64,000 nt of DNA from Novosphingobium barchaimii LL02 (GTDB lineage Bacteria; Pseudomonadota; Alphaproteobacteria; Sphingomonadales; Sphingomonadaceae), in the NCBI RefSeq assembly GCF_001046635.1, contig NZ_KQ130455.1, positions 1 to 64,000 of the forward strand. Direction: 5' to 3'. The notes below the pieces were generated by a model, which saw only the letters and a program-made list of their open reading frames with translations, made no database searches and was not told the DNA's origin. Made by a program: the position numbers and the translations under genes. Positions 53,469 to 62,044 of the stretch are shown here, in pieces; within the stretch, counting starts at the first letter, position 1; the number at the start of each line of letters is the position of its first letter.

Positions 53469-54341
53469 ATGTGTGACGAATTCACCGCCGAAGCAGAAGC
53501 CGTTCAACTCGCCAGGCGGGGGCTCAACCGGCGCGAGTTCGCTGCGCTGGGCGCCAGCGCCGCGCTGGTCGGCTGCACCGGCTCCATCGCGGCGGAGGGC
53601 GGCGCGTCGGTCAGCGAGAAGATGGTGTCCATCACCACGACGGACGGCGTGTGCGACGCCTTCTTCGTTCACCCCGGCAAGGGCGCCTATCCCGGCATCG
53701 TCATGTGGCCGGACATCGCGGGCCTGCGCGACGTCAAGAAGATCATGGCCCGCAGTCTCGCTGCGCAAGGCTATGCGGTGCTGGTGGTGAACCAGTATTA
53801 CCGCTCCGGGCCGGCCCCGGTGATGAACAGCTTCTCGGAGTACCGCACGCCCGAGGGGCAGGCAAAGATCGCGCCGATGCGTGCCTTGCTCACTCCCGAT
53901 GCGATCACGCGCGATGCCGGCGCCTATGTCGCTTTCCTCGATAGGCAGGAAGCAGTCGACACGAAGCGCGGGATTGGCAGCAATGGCTATTGCATGGGCG
54001 GTCCCTTCACCGTGCGCACCGCAGCGGCAGTTCCCGCCCGCGTGGGCGCGGCAGCATCGCTGCACGGCGCCGGACTGGTGACGCGCGAAGCGGATAGCCC
54101 GCACCGGCTGCTGGCCGGTACGAAGGCCAGCTACCTCTTCGCGATCGCCCGCAACGACGATGGCAAACAGCCCGAGGCCAAGAACGAACTGCGCAAGGCC
54201 GCCGATGCCGCCGGTCGCCCCGCCCAGATCGAGGTCTACGGCGCCGACCATGGCTGGTGCGTGGCCGATTCCCCAGCATACGATCCCAGCGAAGCGGACC
54301 GCGCCTGGCAGCACATGCTGGCGCTGTTCGCCAAGCTCTAG
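53469..54341 (+). CDS. Dienelactone hydrolase family protein, Tat-exported type
   Basis: A 290-residue protein from ATG 53469 with GGAGAC upstream. RRGLNRREFAALGASAALVG at about 16-35 carries a twin-arginine-like signal leading to a CTGS lipobox-like end. The hydrolase domain has GIVMWPDIAGLRDVKKIMAR, the Cys nucleophile in GSNGYCMGGPFTVRT (GxCxGG), and His in YGADHGWCVAD. Exported homologues are common in sphingomonads; the substrate is unknown. Confidence 0.85.
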   Translation: MCDEFTAEAEAVQLARRGLNRREFAALGASAALVGCTGSIAAEGGASVSEKMVSITTTDGVCDAFFVHPGKGAYPGIVMWPDIAGLRDVKKIMARSLAAQGYAVLVVNQYYRSGPAPVMNSFSEYRTPEGQAKIAPMRALLTPDAITRDAGAYVAFLDRQEAVDTKRGIGSNGYCMGGPFTVRTAAAVPARVGAAASLHGAGLVTREADSPHRLLAGTKASYLFAIARNDDGKQPEAKNELRKAADAAGRPAQIEVYGADHGWCVADSPAYDPSEADRAWQHMLALFAKL

Positions 54342-54409
54342 GGGCAGCGGCCGCCAAAGCTAACCGGAGCGCAAACATGGGACAGATGCCTTGCGCTCCG
54401 GTCCGCGCA

Positions 54410-54721
54410 TCAGATCGACATCATCGCGATGAGGCCCACGATGCAGGCGGCGATAGCCAGGAACAAGGCAGCAATGCCGATATCCTTGGCTGAGAAGCGG
54501 TCATGATGGTCCTTGCGATAGGCGCGGTACTGATCGGCGATGGTGGTGTCGCTGGCGAGCAGTCCGACGTCGAGTGGCCCGGCGGTACGCTTGAACCAGG
54601 TTTTGACCGCATCGAGTTCACGCGCCGAAAGGTCGGGGTAACGGGCGAGCAGATCGGTGACGTGCGCGCGTTCATCAGCGTGCACGGGGCCGTGAACCAC
54701 GTTTGTGGATTTGGTAGCCAT
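54410..54721 (-). CDS. Small C-terminally anchored membrane protein
   Basis: A 103-residue protein. The cytoplasmic part is charged and helical (HADERAHVTDLLARYPDLSA RE-type text), followed by one C-terminal membrane helix (IGIAALFLAIAACIVGLIAM). YPDLSARELDAVKTWFKR resembles an RNA polymerase sigma-type anti-sigma helix, but this is weak. It is not assigned to a family. It is read leftward, next after a similarly oriented small gene. Confidence 0.65.
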   Translation of the reverse strand: MATKSTNVVHGPVHADERAHVTDLLARYPDLSARELDAVKTWFKRTAGPLDVGLLASDTTIADQYRAYRKDHHDRFSAKDIGIAALFLAIAACIVGLIAMMSI

Positions 54722-54787
54722 GAGATGGTCTTCCTGAAAACGGTAGAGATAAGGGCGCGCGAAAAAGCGCGCCGGGTCGGGACCGGT

Positions 54788-55231
54788 TCAGGCGATCGGG
54801 GGAGCGGTGCTGTCTGGCAGGCGTGCCGGGTGGCCGCGCGGCGGCGGACCGCGGGCCTCCGGGCGCAAGTGCGTAAATGGAGCGACGGCGAAGCGCGTTG
54901 TCGCCGTGACTACCGCCGCCACTGAGGCGGGCGGGAGGGGCAGCGGCTGTGCAGGCATCGCAAGCTGGCTTTGAACTCTCCGGGCGGCACCGAGCGCCAC
55001 GTCGAGCGTCGAGGCGCTGAAGGCCGAACCCTGGACCCGGTCCAACGGCGCGCGAATGGGTTCCGCCGCCTGCAAGCCAATGGCGGCGAGCAGCAGCAGG
55101 GGCCAGATGCGCAGGCGCGCCAGCAAGGCAAAGGCATATGCCATCAACCCCCGAGCTAGGGGGCGAGGGCGCTGGTGGCAAGGGTGGGCTGCGTCCCTTA
55201 CGCTTGCCGGTGGCGGCAGGGGGTGGGTCAT
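54788..55231 (-). CDS. Uncharacterised Pro/Ala-rich protein with one membrane segment
   Basis: A 147-residue protein from ATG 55231, directly after the TAA of the beta-helix pseudogene, or 118 residues from ATG 55144. A hydrophobic stretch, RLRIWPLLLLAAIGLQA, could be a signal anchor. The remainder is low in complexity (Pro, Ala, Arg). No family is recognised. The close link to the upstream stop hints at an old operon. Confidence 0.4.
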   Translation of the reverse strand: MTHPLPPPASVRDAAHPCHQRPRPLARGLMAYAFALLARLRIWPLLLLAAIGLQAAEPIRAPLDRVQGSAFSASTLDVALGAARRVQSQLAMPAQPLPLPPASVAAVVTATTRFAVAPFTHLRPEARGPPPRGHPARLPDSTAPPIA

Positions 55232-55741
55232 TTACCGCTTCTCGTAGCGGATCAGGCCAGTGCCCAGGGCGTTCTCGCCGAGGACCGGACTATCGCCGGA
55301 CCAATCGGCGACGAATGCGCTGCGGCGTTCGATGCGGGGGGAAGCGGGCATTGTTGGCTTTGATCGTGAGGCCGCCTGACGGATGTTTATGGTGCTCGGC
55401 GGCAACGGCGATGAAGGCTGAATAATTGTCCTTGTCGCGGCCTTTGACGAACCAGTTGCCGGCGATCCGCCCGATAGTGCCGGCGGCGAGGTCGATCATG
55501 TAGTTGGTCCCGTGCCCCCGCGAATCGTCGAAGCTGCGTCACAGGATGGCACCCGTTGCGCCCGGCTCTTGGCGTAATGGCCACCGATGCCTTCCTCGAA
55601 GCGGCTGCGCGACACGGTCAGCGCGCCGTAGTTGCCGATTATAGGTCGAATGAACGCAGCCTGCGCTTCGCAGGTGCCGAGCCGGGTGAAGGTGGTCCTA
55701 TCTATGGCGATGGCACTGGCAGGGTCCTTGTCAAGAAACTA
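55232..55741 (-). pseudogene. Right-handed beta-helix protein, C-terminal remnant with two frameshifts
   Basis: Read leftward, three frames in turn give a continuous protein: IGNYGALTVSRSRFEEGIGG HYAKSRA, then (after about 55540) GTNYMIDLAAGTIGRIAGNW and FVKGRDKDNYSAFIAVAAE, then (after about 55340, at a C6/G6 run) RIERRSAFVADWSGDSPVLG up to EKR-stop. Text of this type is typical of exported parallel beta-helix proteins. The 5' part is missing beyond a TAG near 55742. Two single-base shifts break what is left. Confidence 0.6.
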
Positions 55742-55772
55742 GCGCGGCGATACGGCGGAAGGATCAACGCGC

Positions 55773-56042
55773 TTAGTCCCGCTCGCCCCAGCGCCATTTC
55801 CATCCTCCGCGCGTGTGCTTTGCGGCCACGACCGCGAACAGACCGGTAGCCAGCAAGAACAGAGCAAATGCCGCCGCCCGCCCCGCGGGATTGCCCATGC
55901 CGTGGAGCATGCCGATACCAGCAAGGGCCGCGACATAACAGGCTATCACCAGCCAGCCCTGCCAGGCGATCGGCAGGCCGGCGCCGTAGCCGTAGCGCCT
56001 GGGTGCGAACCAGGCGCCGCGTTCATCCATCATACGTGTCAT
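55773..56042 (-). CDS. Small membrane protein
   Basis: An 89-residue protein whose ATG (56042) follows AAGGAG by eight bases. There are two membrane helices (WLVIACYVAALAGIGMLHGM and AFALFLLATGLFAVVAAKHT), and the tail is strongly basic with tryptophans (RGGWKWRWGERD). It overlaps the preceding ribbon-helix-helix gene by 20 bp, so the two are made together. No family name was assigned. Confidence 0.75.
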   Translation of the reverse strand: MTRMMDERGAWFAPRRYGYGAGLPIAWQGWLVIACYVAALAGIGMLHGMGNPAGRAAAFALFLLATGLFAVVAAKHTRGGWKWRWGERD

Positions 56043-56244
56043 CGTTCGTCTCCTTGGGGGGGCGGCCGCGACGTGGCGGCTCCGCGACTTCGAGCTTCAC
56101 CCCGCGCCGGGCGAGGGCCTCGCGCAGCAGTACTTCTACCTCCGCATTGACCGACCGAAAATCGGCCGCTGCCGCCCGTTCCAGAGCTTGGAACAACGCC
56201 GGATCGAGACGGAGCGCGAAAGCCTTTTTGCCGGGTGACGCCAT
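56023..56244 (-). CDS. Arc/ribbon-helix-helix type DNA-binding protein
   Basis: A 73-residue protein. KKAFALRLDPALFQALERAA and FRSVNAEVEVLLREALARRG follow the Arc/CopG-type RHH pattern (beta strand, helix A, SxNAEI, helix B) used in antitoxins and metal-independent repressors. A basic tail ends it. It lies seven bases after the SPFH gene and overlaps the membrane-protein gene. It may repress its own operon; the GTGATATCAC palindrome upstream of the operon is a candidate operator. Confidence 0.8.
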   Translation of the reverse strand: MASPGKKAFALRLDPALFQALERAAAADFRSVNAEVEVLLREALARRGVKLEVAEPPRRGRPPKETNDDTYDG

Positions 56245-56251
56245 ATGAGAC

Positions 56252-57166
56252 TTACTGGTAGAGCGTGCCGGCGTTGAGGACCGGCTGGGCTTCGCGCTCT
56301 CCGCAAAGCACGACCATCAGGTTGGAGACCATGGCTGCACGGCGCTCGTCGTCGAGTTCGACCACGTTCTTCTCTGAAAGCTGGGCCAGGGCCATTTCCA
56401 CCATCGAGACCGCGCCTTCCACCAGCTTGCGCCGCGCGGCGATCACGGCCTCGGCCTGCTGGCGGCGCAGCATGGCCCCGGCGATCTCGGGCGCGTAAGC
56501 AAGGTGGGTGAGGCCGCATTCGTCCACGGTAAGGCCGGCGACCTGCAGACGCTCGATCAGTTCCGCGCGCAGTTCCGCGTTCACCTGGGTATGGCTACCG
56601 CGCAGGGTGATCTCGGCGTCCTCGACGTCGTCATAGGCATAGCGCGAGCCGATGGAGCGGACGGCGGATTCGATCTGCACGTTCACGAAGGCCTTGTAAT
56701 CGTCCACGTCGTAGAGCGCCTGCGCGGTGTCGGCGACGCGCCAGACCACATTCGTCGCGATCTCGATCGGATTGCCGCGCAGATCGTTCACCTTGAGCTT
56801 TTCGGAGACGACGTTGTTCGAACGCACCGAGATCTTGGTCTTGGCCATCCACGGCCAGACCCAGCGTAGGCCGGCAATACGGTCGGTGCCGCGATAGCTA
56901 CCGAACAGGGTGACGGCGGCGGCCTGGTTGGGCTGTATCATGTAGAAACCGCTGAGGATAAGCACCTGCACCCCTACGGCAGGAAGCACGAAGGCGAGGA
57001 ACGCCATGACCGTGCCCGGCCCTGGGTCGGCGCTCGAGGCGAGGCTGACGATGGATGCGAAGGTGGCCACCAGCAGCGCCAGAAACACCGCGAGCATGAC
57101 ATAGCCGCTACGTGCCGAGGCCAGGCGCTCGCGGCTGGCATTGATGGGCAGGTGCGAATCGGACAT
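56252..57166 (-). CDS. SPFH/Band 7 domain membrane protein
   Basis: A 304-residue protein. Two N-terminal membrane helices ([20 protein letters not shown] and [20 protein letters not shown]) are followed by the Band-7 core ([60 protein letters not shown]) and a coiled helical tail ([20 protein letters not shown]). Bacterial SPFH proteins scaffold membrane microdomains or regulate proteases. Here it is first in an operon with a DNA-binding and a small membrane protein. AGAGGG precedes the start. Confidence 0.9.
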   Translation of the reverse strand: MSDSHLPINASRERLASARSGYVMLAVFLALLVATFASIVSLASSADPGPGTVMAFLAFVLPAVGVQVLILSGFYMIQPNQAAAVTLFGSYRGTDRIAGLRWVWPWMAKTKISVRSNNVVSEKLKVNDLRGNPIEIATNVVWRVADTAQALYDVDDYKAFVNVQIESAVRSIGSRYAYDDVEDAEITLRGSHTQVNAELRAELIERLQVAGLTVDECGLTHLAYAPEIAGAMLRRQQAEAVIAARRKLVEGAVSMVEMALAQLSEKNVVELDDERRAAMVSNLMVVLCGEREAQPVLNAGTLYQ

Positions 57167-57180
57167 CAGCGATAACCCTC

Positions 57181-57203
57181 TTAAAGTGATATCACATTAA
57201 TAT
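57181..57203 (-). promoter_or_regulatory. AT-rich promoter/operator with GTGATATCAC palindrome
   Basis: An unusually AT-rich patch in a GC-rich genome, about 15-37 bp upstream of the SPFH ATG. It contains the 10-bp palindrome GTGATATCAC (57186-57195) and ATTAATAT. It could be the -10 region and/or an RHH binding site; not proven. Confidence 0.45.
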
Positions 57204-57462
57204 CGAATTCGGGATGCCCGTCAACGTCGCCGAAAGCACCTGCGCGAGGGCAGCTTGAAATTTCCGCGCTTGGCCTGTATAAACAGGTCTGCGGGCCGGG
57301 CCCCTCTGGCGCGGTGCAGGACATGATTTCTGCATCTCGTGATGTCGGACCGCATCGGGTGAAACCGGTGCAGGACCACACACTCGCTCTGGCATTGATT
57401 TGTCACGCAACTCCCGCCCGCTTCATCCGATCGAACCCACTCTAGTTCGATAGGGATTTGTA

Positions 57463-57648
57463 ATGACCAATCGCATGTACCGCCTGCTTGAGCTTCACCA
57501 GAAGCTGGACGCCGTTATCAAGCGCACGAAGGCAAGCCGTTTTGTCGACCCGTTGGCGGTCGCCCGGCTGGAAAAACGCAAACGCAGACTGAGGGACAGG
57601 CTGGCGCGACTTTTCGCGTTCCCGCCGCACCGCGCGGTGAGCCTGTAA
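57463..57648 (+). CDS. DUF465/YdcH-like small protein
   Basis: A 61-residue basic helical protein. MYRLLELHQKLDAVIKRTKA and LAVARLEKRKRRLRDRLARL match the short two-helix DUF465 family (LxxxHxxLDxxI...LKKxKLxLKDxI). These are common in proteobacteria and of unknown function. It is preceded by 296 bp of divergent intergenic DNA from the SPFH operon and followed by terC. Confidence 0.85.
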   Translation: MTNRMYRLLELHQKLDAVIKRTKASRFVDPLAVARLEKRKRRLRDRLARLFAFPPHRAVSL

Positions 57649-57730
57649 TCCGCCTTTGTCGGTGTACCTTCGCGGGTGCCGGCGCTGCTTTTCCCCTGGG
57701 CCTTGACCGGCCCCGTTCGGGCGTAAATCC

Positions 57731-58705
57731 ATGGAATTTCTTTTCACACTCTGGCTAGGCACGCCTGCCTGGTTCTGGCTGGCTTTCGCCGCTCTCGTCC
57801 TCATTCTCACCGCCTTCGACCTCGGCGTCCTGCACAAGGACGACCGCGAGATGGGCATCGCCGAATCGCTGAAGCTGTCTCTGTTCTACATCGCCATTGC
57901 CATGGCGTTCGGCGGCTGGATCTGGTGGGCCAAGGGCTCTGCCCCGGCGATCGACTACTACACTGGCTATTTCATCGAGAAGGCGCTCTCGATCGATAAC
58001 GTCTTTGTCATATCGATGATCTTCGGCTTCTTCGCGATCGCGCCCAAGTATCAGTACCGCGCCCTCTTGTGGGGTATCCTGGCGGTGATCGTGCTGCGCG
58101 GTTTGATGATCGCGGGCGGCGCCGCGCTCGTTTCGCAGGCGCATTGGGTCATGTACATCTTCGCCGCGTTCCTGATCTTTACCGGCGTGAAGATGCTGTT
58201 CGCCAGCGACGAAGCCCCGGACATCGGCAACAACCCTGTGATCCGATGGATCTCCCGGCACATGCGCGTGACCAAGGCGCACCATGGTGAGCACTTCTTC
58301 GTGCGCGAAACCGACGCGAAGGGCGTGCTGGTCTGGGCCGCGACACCGCTTTTCCTGGCGCTCGTGGTCATCAACCTCGCCGATCTCGTCTTCGCGGTGG
58401 ATTCGGTGCCGGCGATCTTCTCGATCACGACGGATACGTTCATCGTCTACACGTCAAACATCATGGCTATCCTGGGCCTGCGTGCGCTTTACTTCGCGCT
58501 GGCGGCGATGGTGCACCGCTTCCACTACCTCAAGTATGCGCTGGCGCTGGTGCTGGTATTCATCGGCGGCAAGATCCTGATCGCCGACTTCGCGCTGGGC
58601 GGGGCCAAGTTCCCCCCGCTGCTCAGCCTTGCCGTAACGCTGGCGCTGATCGCAGGCGGCGTGGTCTGGTCCTTGTGGAAGACGCGCGGGGACGAGGCGG
58701 CCTGA
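57731..58705 (+). CDS. TerC family integral membrane protein
   Basis: A 324-residue protein with about nine membrane helices. FWLAFAALVLILTAFDLGVL, then YFIEKALSIDNVFVISMIFG (the SIDNVFV signature), and NLADLVFAVDSVPAIFSITT are the family core with acidic residues inside helices. TerC-like proteins are linked to tellurite resistance and to metal, chiefly manganese, export in the exoenzyme pathway. No ter operon is here, so metal handling is the likelier role. Confidence 0.92.
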   Translation: MEFLFTLWLGTPAWFWLAFAALVLILTAFDLGVLHKDDREMGIAESLKLSLFYIAIAMAFGGWIWWAKGSAPAIDYYTGYFIEKALSIDNVFVISMIFGFFAIAPKYQYRALLWGILAVIVLRGLMIAGGAALVSQAHWVMYIFAAFLIFTGVKMLFASDEAPDIGNNPVIRWISRHMRVTKAHHGEHFFVRETDAKGVLVWAATPLFLALVVINLADLVFAVDSVPAIFSITTDTFIVYTSNIMAILGLRALYFALAAMVHRFHYLKYALALVLVFIGGKILIADFALGGAKFPPLLSLAVTLALIAGGVVWSLWKTRGDEAA

Positions 58706-58708
58706 CCT

Positions 58709-60001
58709 TCAGGTCGAGCGCCCCTTGCGCACCGTCTGGTGGCGCTCGATCACCTGCTCCAGATCCGGGCCAACAAGATGCAGACGGGCCTGCTCCAGCA
58801 ACAGGTCCGTTTCGCGCAGCACCTGTTCGCGCCGCGTCGCGCTGGAAACCTGCAGCGCGGCCGAGCGGAACGTATCAAAAGCCACGAGGCAGGCGATCGG
58901 ACTGGTCGCCACGCCCGATCGTACCGAGCCCAGGCCGCGCGCCAGGAAATGGTCGAAGCCGTCGCGCAGCGGCGCAACCGGGCAGTCGGCGACCGGCTCG
59001 TTCCAGGCATCGCGGTCGAGATCGCGCTGGCCGATGAGCGAGGTGGCCGCGCCCAGCCAGTGCAGGGCGTTGACCGCCGTGAAGGGGTCGTTCACCGCCG
59101 GCGACAAAGCGCGCAAGGTGATCTCCACAAGTTCGTCGATGGAGAATTCCAGGTCTTGTTCGGGCGTGCGGGTGCCGCCCAGCGCGAATGCCCTGCGGAT
59201 CTGCGCCGCCACCGGATCGGGCACGGCATCGGTCCCGGCCATGACCAGCGGCACGCCGGCGGAAACGAAATCGCCTGGCCGTGCCATCAGCCAGATCGGC
59301 ATGTCCACGGTCCGCGCCACACCTACCAGGTGGTCGAAATCGATGACTCGGATATAGCCCGCCGCCTGCGCCTTGACGACGGTGCCCATCGGCCATTCGG
59401 CCATCCGGGCCTCGGCGGTGCCTTCCTCAGGAAAGCGCGAGGCGGCTTCTTCGAGCAGCCGGCGGCCGATCGCTTCCAGCACTGAATTGATGCGGATGCT
59501 GTCGGGCACGTGGTGCAGGAAATAGACCAGCACGGCGACGCACAGCAGCATCAGGCACGAGGCCAGCGCCAGCGACGCCTGCGGCACGAAGGCAAGATCC
59601 TGATCGCCCGCCGTGCGCACGCTCTGCAAGACCGAGATCGCATAGACGAAGGTGCCCACGAAGGTCGCCAGGCTGAACTGGTTGCCCTTGTCCTCCATGA
59701 AGTTGTTGAGCAGGCGAGGCCCGAAGGTCCCGCTGGCATAGGCGACCGCCGCGATGGTGATCGAAAACACGGTCGAGGCCACGCCGATCACCGATCCGGC
59801 CAGCACGGTCAGCATGTTGCTGGCCCCATCGGGTCGGGCCGGTATGATCCAGTGCGCGTTAGCCAGCCATGCGGTAGCGCCGGTGCGGTCGAGATGCACC
59901 AGCCCCAATGCCAGCGCTAGCCCGGCCAGCGAGAACAGGGCGGGGTAGAACCAGTAGCTGGCGCGCACCGCGAACCAGTTCGAGCGCAAGGACGCGAGCA
60001 T
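58709..60001 (-). CDS. DUF2254 family membrane protein
   Basis: A 430-residue protein from ATG 60001 (MLASLRSNWFAVRASYWFYP). The first 150 residues contain four membrane helices with the DUF2254 hallmarks SVIGVASTVFSITIAAVAYA and SGTFGPRLLNNFM. The rest is a soluble domain with ALSPAVNDPFTAVNALHWLG, conserved in the family. Function is unknown, probably membrane-associated. It is convergent with terC with 3 bp between the stops. Confidence 0.9.
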   Translation of the reverse strand: MLASLRSNWFAVRASYWFYPALFSLAGLALALGLVHLDRTGATAWLANAHWIIPARPDGASNMLTVLAGSVIGVASTVFSITIAAVAYASGTFGPRLLNNFMEDKGNQFSLATFVGTFVYAISVLQSVRTAGDQDLAFVPQASLALASCLMLLCVAVLVYFLHHVPDSIRINSVLEAIGRRLLEEAASRFPEEGTAEARMAEWPMGTVVKAQAAGYIRVIDFDHLVGVARTVDMPIWLMARPGDFVSAGVPLVMAGTDAVPDPVAAQIRRAFALGGTRTPEQDLEFSIDELVEITLRALSPAVNDPFTAVNALHWLGAATSLIGQRDLDRDAWNEPVADCPVAPLRDGFDHFLARGLGSVRSGVATSPIACLVAFDTFRSAALQVSSATRREQVLRETDLLLEQARLHLVGPDLEQVIERHQTVRKGRST

Positions 60002-60100
60002 CGAGAATTTCCCTGTAGCCAAGGCGGGGGGCAAGGCGCTGCCGACGCGCCTGCATTATACAGGTGCGGAGCCTTCGCAAGGCCGCTAGGACGCGCAGCG

Positions 60101-61015
60101 ATGACCGTGAACCCATCCCAGCCAACTGCGCCGCCGTCTTCCGGGCATGACTGGACGCCGCGTCATCTGCTGGCGCTGCTTGCAGCCAATGTCGCGCTGG
60201 CGCTGGGGGCATGGCTGGTGCGTCTCTCGGACACCGGGCCGGTTGCCGCCGGGTTCTGGCGCCTGACGCTGGCGCTGCCGGTGATCGCGCTGCTGGCCTC
60301 GCGCGAATCTTCGGCGCAGCGGCGGATGGGACGAGGAACGCTGATCCTGGTCGTCGCGGCTGGCGTATTCTTTGCGCTGGACCTTGCCGCATGGCACGTC
60401 GGCATCGTCCAGACGAAGCTGGGCAATGCCTCGCTGTTCGGCAATTCAGGCAGCCTCATCGTGATGGTCTGGGGTTTGTTCACCGCCCACCGGGCGCCGC
60501 GCACGGCGGAAATCGCCGCAATTGCCGCTGCGCTTGTCGGGGCAGGAATGCTGATGGGCGGTTCGCTGGAGATCAGCCACGCCAATCTCGTGGGTGATCT
60601 GTTCTGCTTGCTCGCCGGGGTATTCTACGCGGTCTACATCATCATGCTAAACGCCGCGCGTGAGCGGCTGGGGCAATATTCGCTGCTGGCCGTATCGACG
60701 GCTGCCAGCGTGCCCGTGATGCTCGTCATCGCGGTCCTGCTGGGCGAGACGATCATGCCCCACAACTGGACTCCCCTAATCGCGCTGGCCATCTCCAGCC
60801 AGTTGATCGGGCAGGGCTTCCTGATTTACTCGCTCAGGCACTTTCCGCCGCTGATCATCGGCCTTGCGCTTATGGCGCAGCCCGCTCTAGCCGCGACGGT
60901 GGGCTGGCTGGCGTTCGGGGAGACGCTGGGCACGCTTGATGTGGCGGGCATGGTATTGCTCGCTTTCGCGCTGGTGCTCGCAAGAGCCGGCGACAAACCC
61001 GCTGCAAGGAACTGA
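60101..61015 (+). CDS. EamA/DMT superfamily transporter
   Basis: A 304-residue protein with ten predicted membrane helices in two EamA repeats ([20 protein letters not shown] ... [40 protein letters not shown]). This family exports or imports amino acids, nucleotides and other metabolites; the cargo is unknown. The stop is five bases before the rluE-type gene, so the two are probably co-transcribed. Confidence 0.88.
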   Translation: MTVNPSQPTAPPSSGHDWTPRHLLALLAANVALALGAWLVRLSDTGPVAAGFWRLTLALPVIALLASRESSAQRRMGRGTLILVVAAGVFFALDLAAWHVGIVQTKLGNASLFGNSGSLIVMVWGLFTAHRAPRTAEIAAIAAALVGAGMLMGGSLEISHANLVGDLFCLLAGVFYAVYIIMLNAARERLGQYSLLAVSTAASVPVMLVIAVLLGETIMPHNWTPLIALAISSQLIGQGFLIYSLRHFPPLIIGLALMAQPALAATVGWLAFGETLGTLDVAGMVLLAFALVLARAGDKPAARN

Positions 61016-61019
61016 AGGC

Positions 61020-61568
61020 ATGGCGCGACTGGTACTCTTCAACAAGCCGTTCGATGTACTCTCGCAGTTCACTGACCTGCGTTCGCCCACCCCGCGCGCG
61101 ACGCTGTCGGATTTCGTGGATGTGCCCGGCGTCTATCCCGCCGGCCGGCTCGACCGGGACAGCGAAGGGCTGCTGCTGCTGACCGACGATGGCCGCCTGC
61201 AGTCGCGCATCGCCGACCCCCGTTTCAAGACCGCCAAGACCTATCTTGTGCAGGTTGAGGGCGAACCGGACGAGGCCGCCATCGCATCGCTGTGCAAGGG
61301 CGTGGCGCTGAACGACGGTTTGACGCGCCCCGCCAAGGCCCGCCGCATCGACGAGCCGGAGCTATGGCCGCGCACCCCGCCGGTGCGTTTCCGCAAGAGC
61401 GTGCCCGACTGCTGGATCGAGGTCACGATCTACGAGGGCCGAAACCGTCAGGTCCGCCGCATGACTGCCGCCGTCGGCCATCCTACCCTGCGCCTTGTGC
61501 GCTGGCGCGTCGGTGACTGGACGCTGGAGGGCGTTGCGCCGGGCGAATGGCGCGAAGCCGAATTCTGA
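61020..61568 (+). CDS. rluE: 23S rRNA pseudouridine synthase, RluE type
   Basis: A 182-residue RsuA-family enzyme without an S4 domain. It opens [18 protein letters not shown], has the catalytic Asp in [20 protein letters not shown] (RLDxDSEGL), and later [20 protein letters not shown]. Lack of S4 and the short length fit RluE, which makes pseudouridine 2457 in E. coli 23S rRNA. A longer upstream frame overlaps the transporter gene. It precedes trxC by 28 bp. Confidence 0.9.
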   Translation: MARLVLFNKPFDVLSQFTDLRSPTPRATLSDFVDVPGVYPAGRLDRDSEGLLLLTDDGRLQSRIADPRFKTAKTYLVQVEGEPDEAAIASLCKGVALNDGLTRPAKARRIDEPELWPRTPPVRFRKSVPDCWIEVTIYEGRNRQVRRMTAAVGHPTLRLVRWRVGDWTLEGVAPGEWREAEF

Positions 61569-61596
61569 TCTGAATACGGCAAGGGAGACAAGGCCG

Positions 61597-62040
61597 ATGC
61601 CACAAGACAGCATGATCGTCGTATGCCCCGTCTGCGCGGCCGCAAACCGCCTGCCCGCGGACCGGCTGGGCGCCGGCGGCAAATGCGGCAAGTGCGGCCA
61701 TGCGTTGTTCGCCGCCGCGCCGGTCACGCTGACTGCGGCCAATTTCGATGCCTATGCGAGCAAGAGCGACCTGCCGCTGTTGGTCGATTTCTGGGCATCG
61801 TGGTGCGGACCGTGCCGGCAGATGGCCCCGGCCTTCACCGCCGCTGCGGCGCAGCTTGAACCGCGGATCCGCCTCGGCAAGCTGGATACCGAAGCGGAAA
61901 CCGCGATCGCCGGGCGCTATGCGATCCGCTCGATCCCGACGATGATCCTGATCCGCAAGGGCCGCGAAATCGCGCGCCAGTCCGGCGCGATGCCGGCCGG
62001 CGCGATCGTCTCATGGGCGCGGCAGGCGGCGGGCGCCTGA
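61597..62040 (+). CDS. trxC: Thioredoxin 2
   Basis: A 147-residue protein from ATG 61597. The N-terminal zinc-binding cysteines C10-P-V-C13 and C30-G-K-C33 are followed by a thioredoxin fold with WASWCGPCRQMAP (Cys70 and Cys73) and the cis-Pro loop RSIPTMIL. TrxC is a cytoplasmic disulfide reductase often tied to oxidative stress. It may share a transcript with rluE. Confidence 0.95.
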   Translation: MPQDSMIVVCPVCAAANRLPADRLGAGGKCGKCGHALFAAAPVTLTAANFDAYASKSDLPLLVDFWASWCGPCRQMAPAFTAAAAQLEPRIRLGKLDTEAETAIAGRYAIRSIPTMILIRKGREIARQSGAMPAGAIVSWARQAAGA

Positions 62041-62044
62041 CCGC

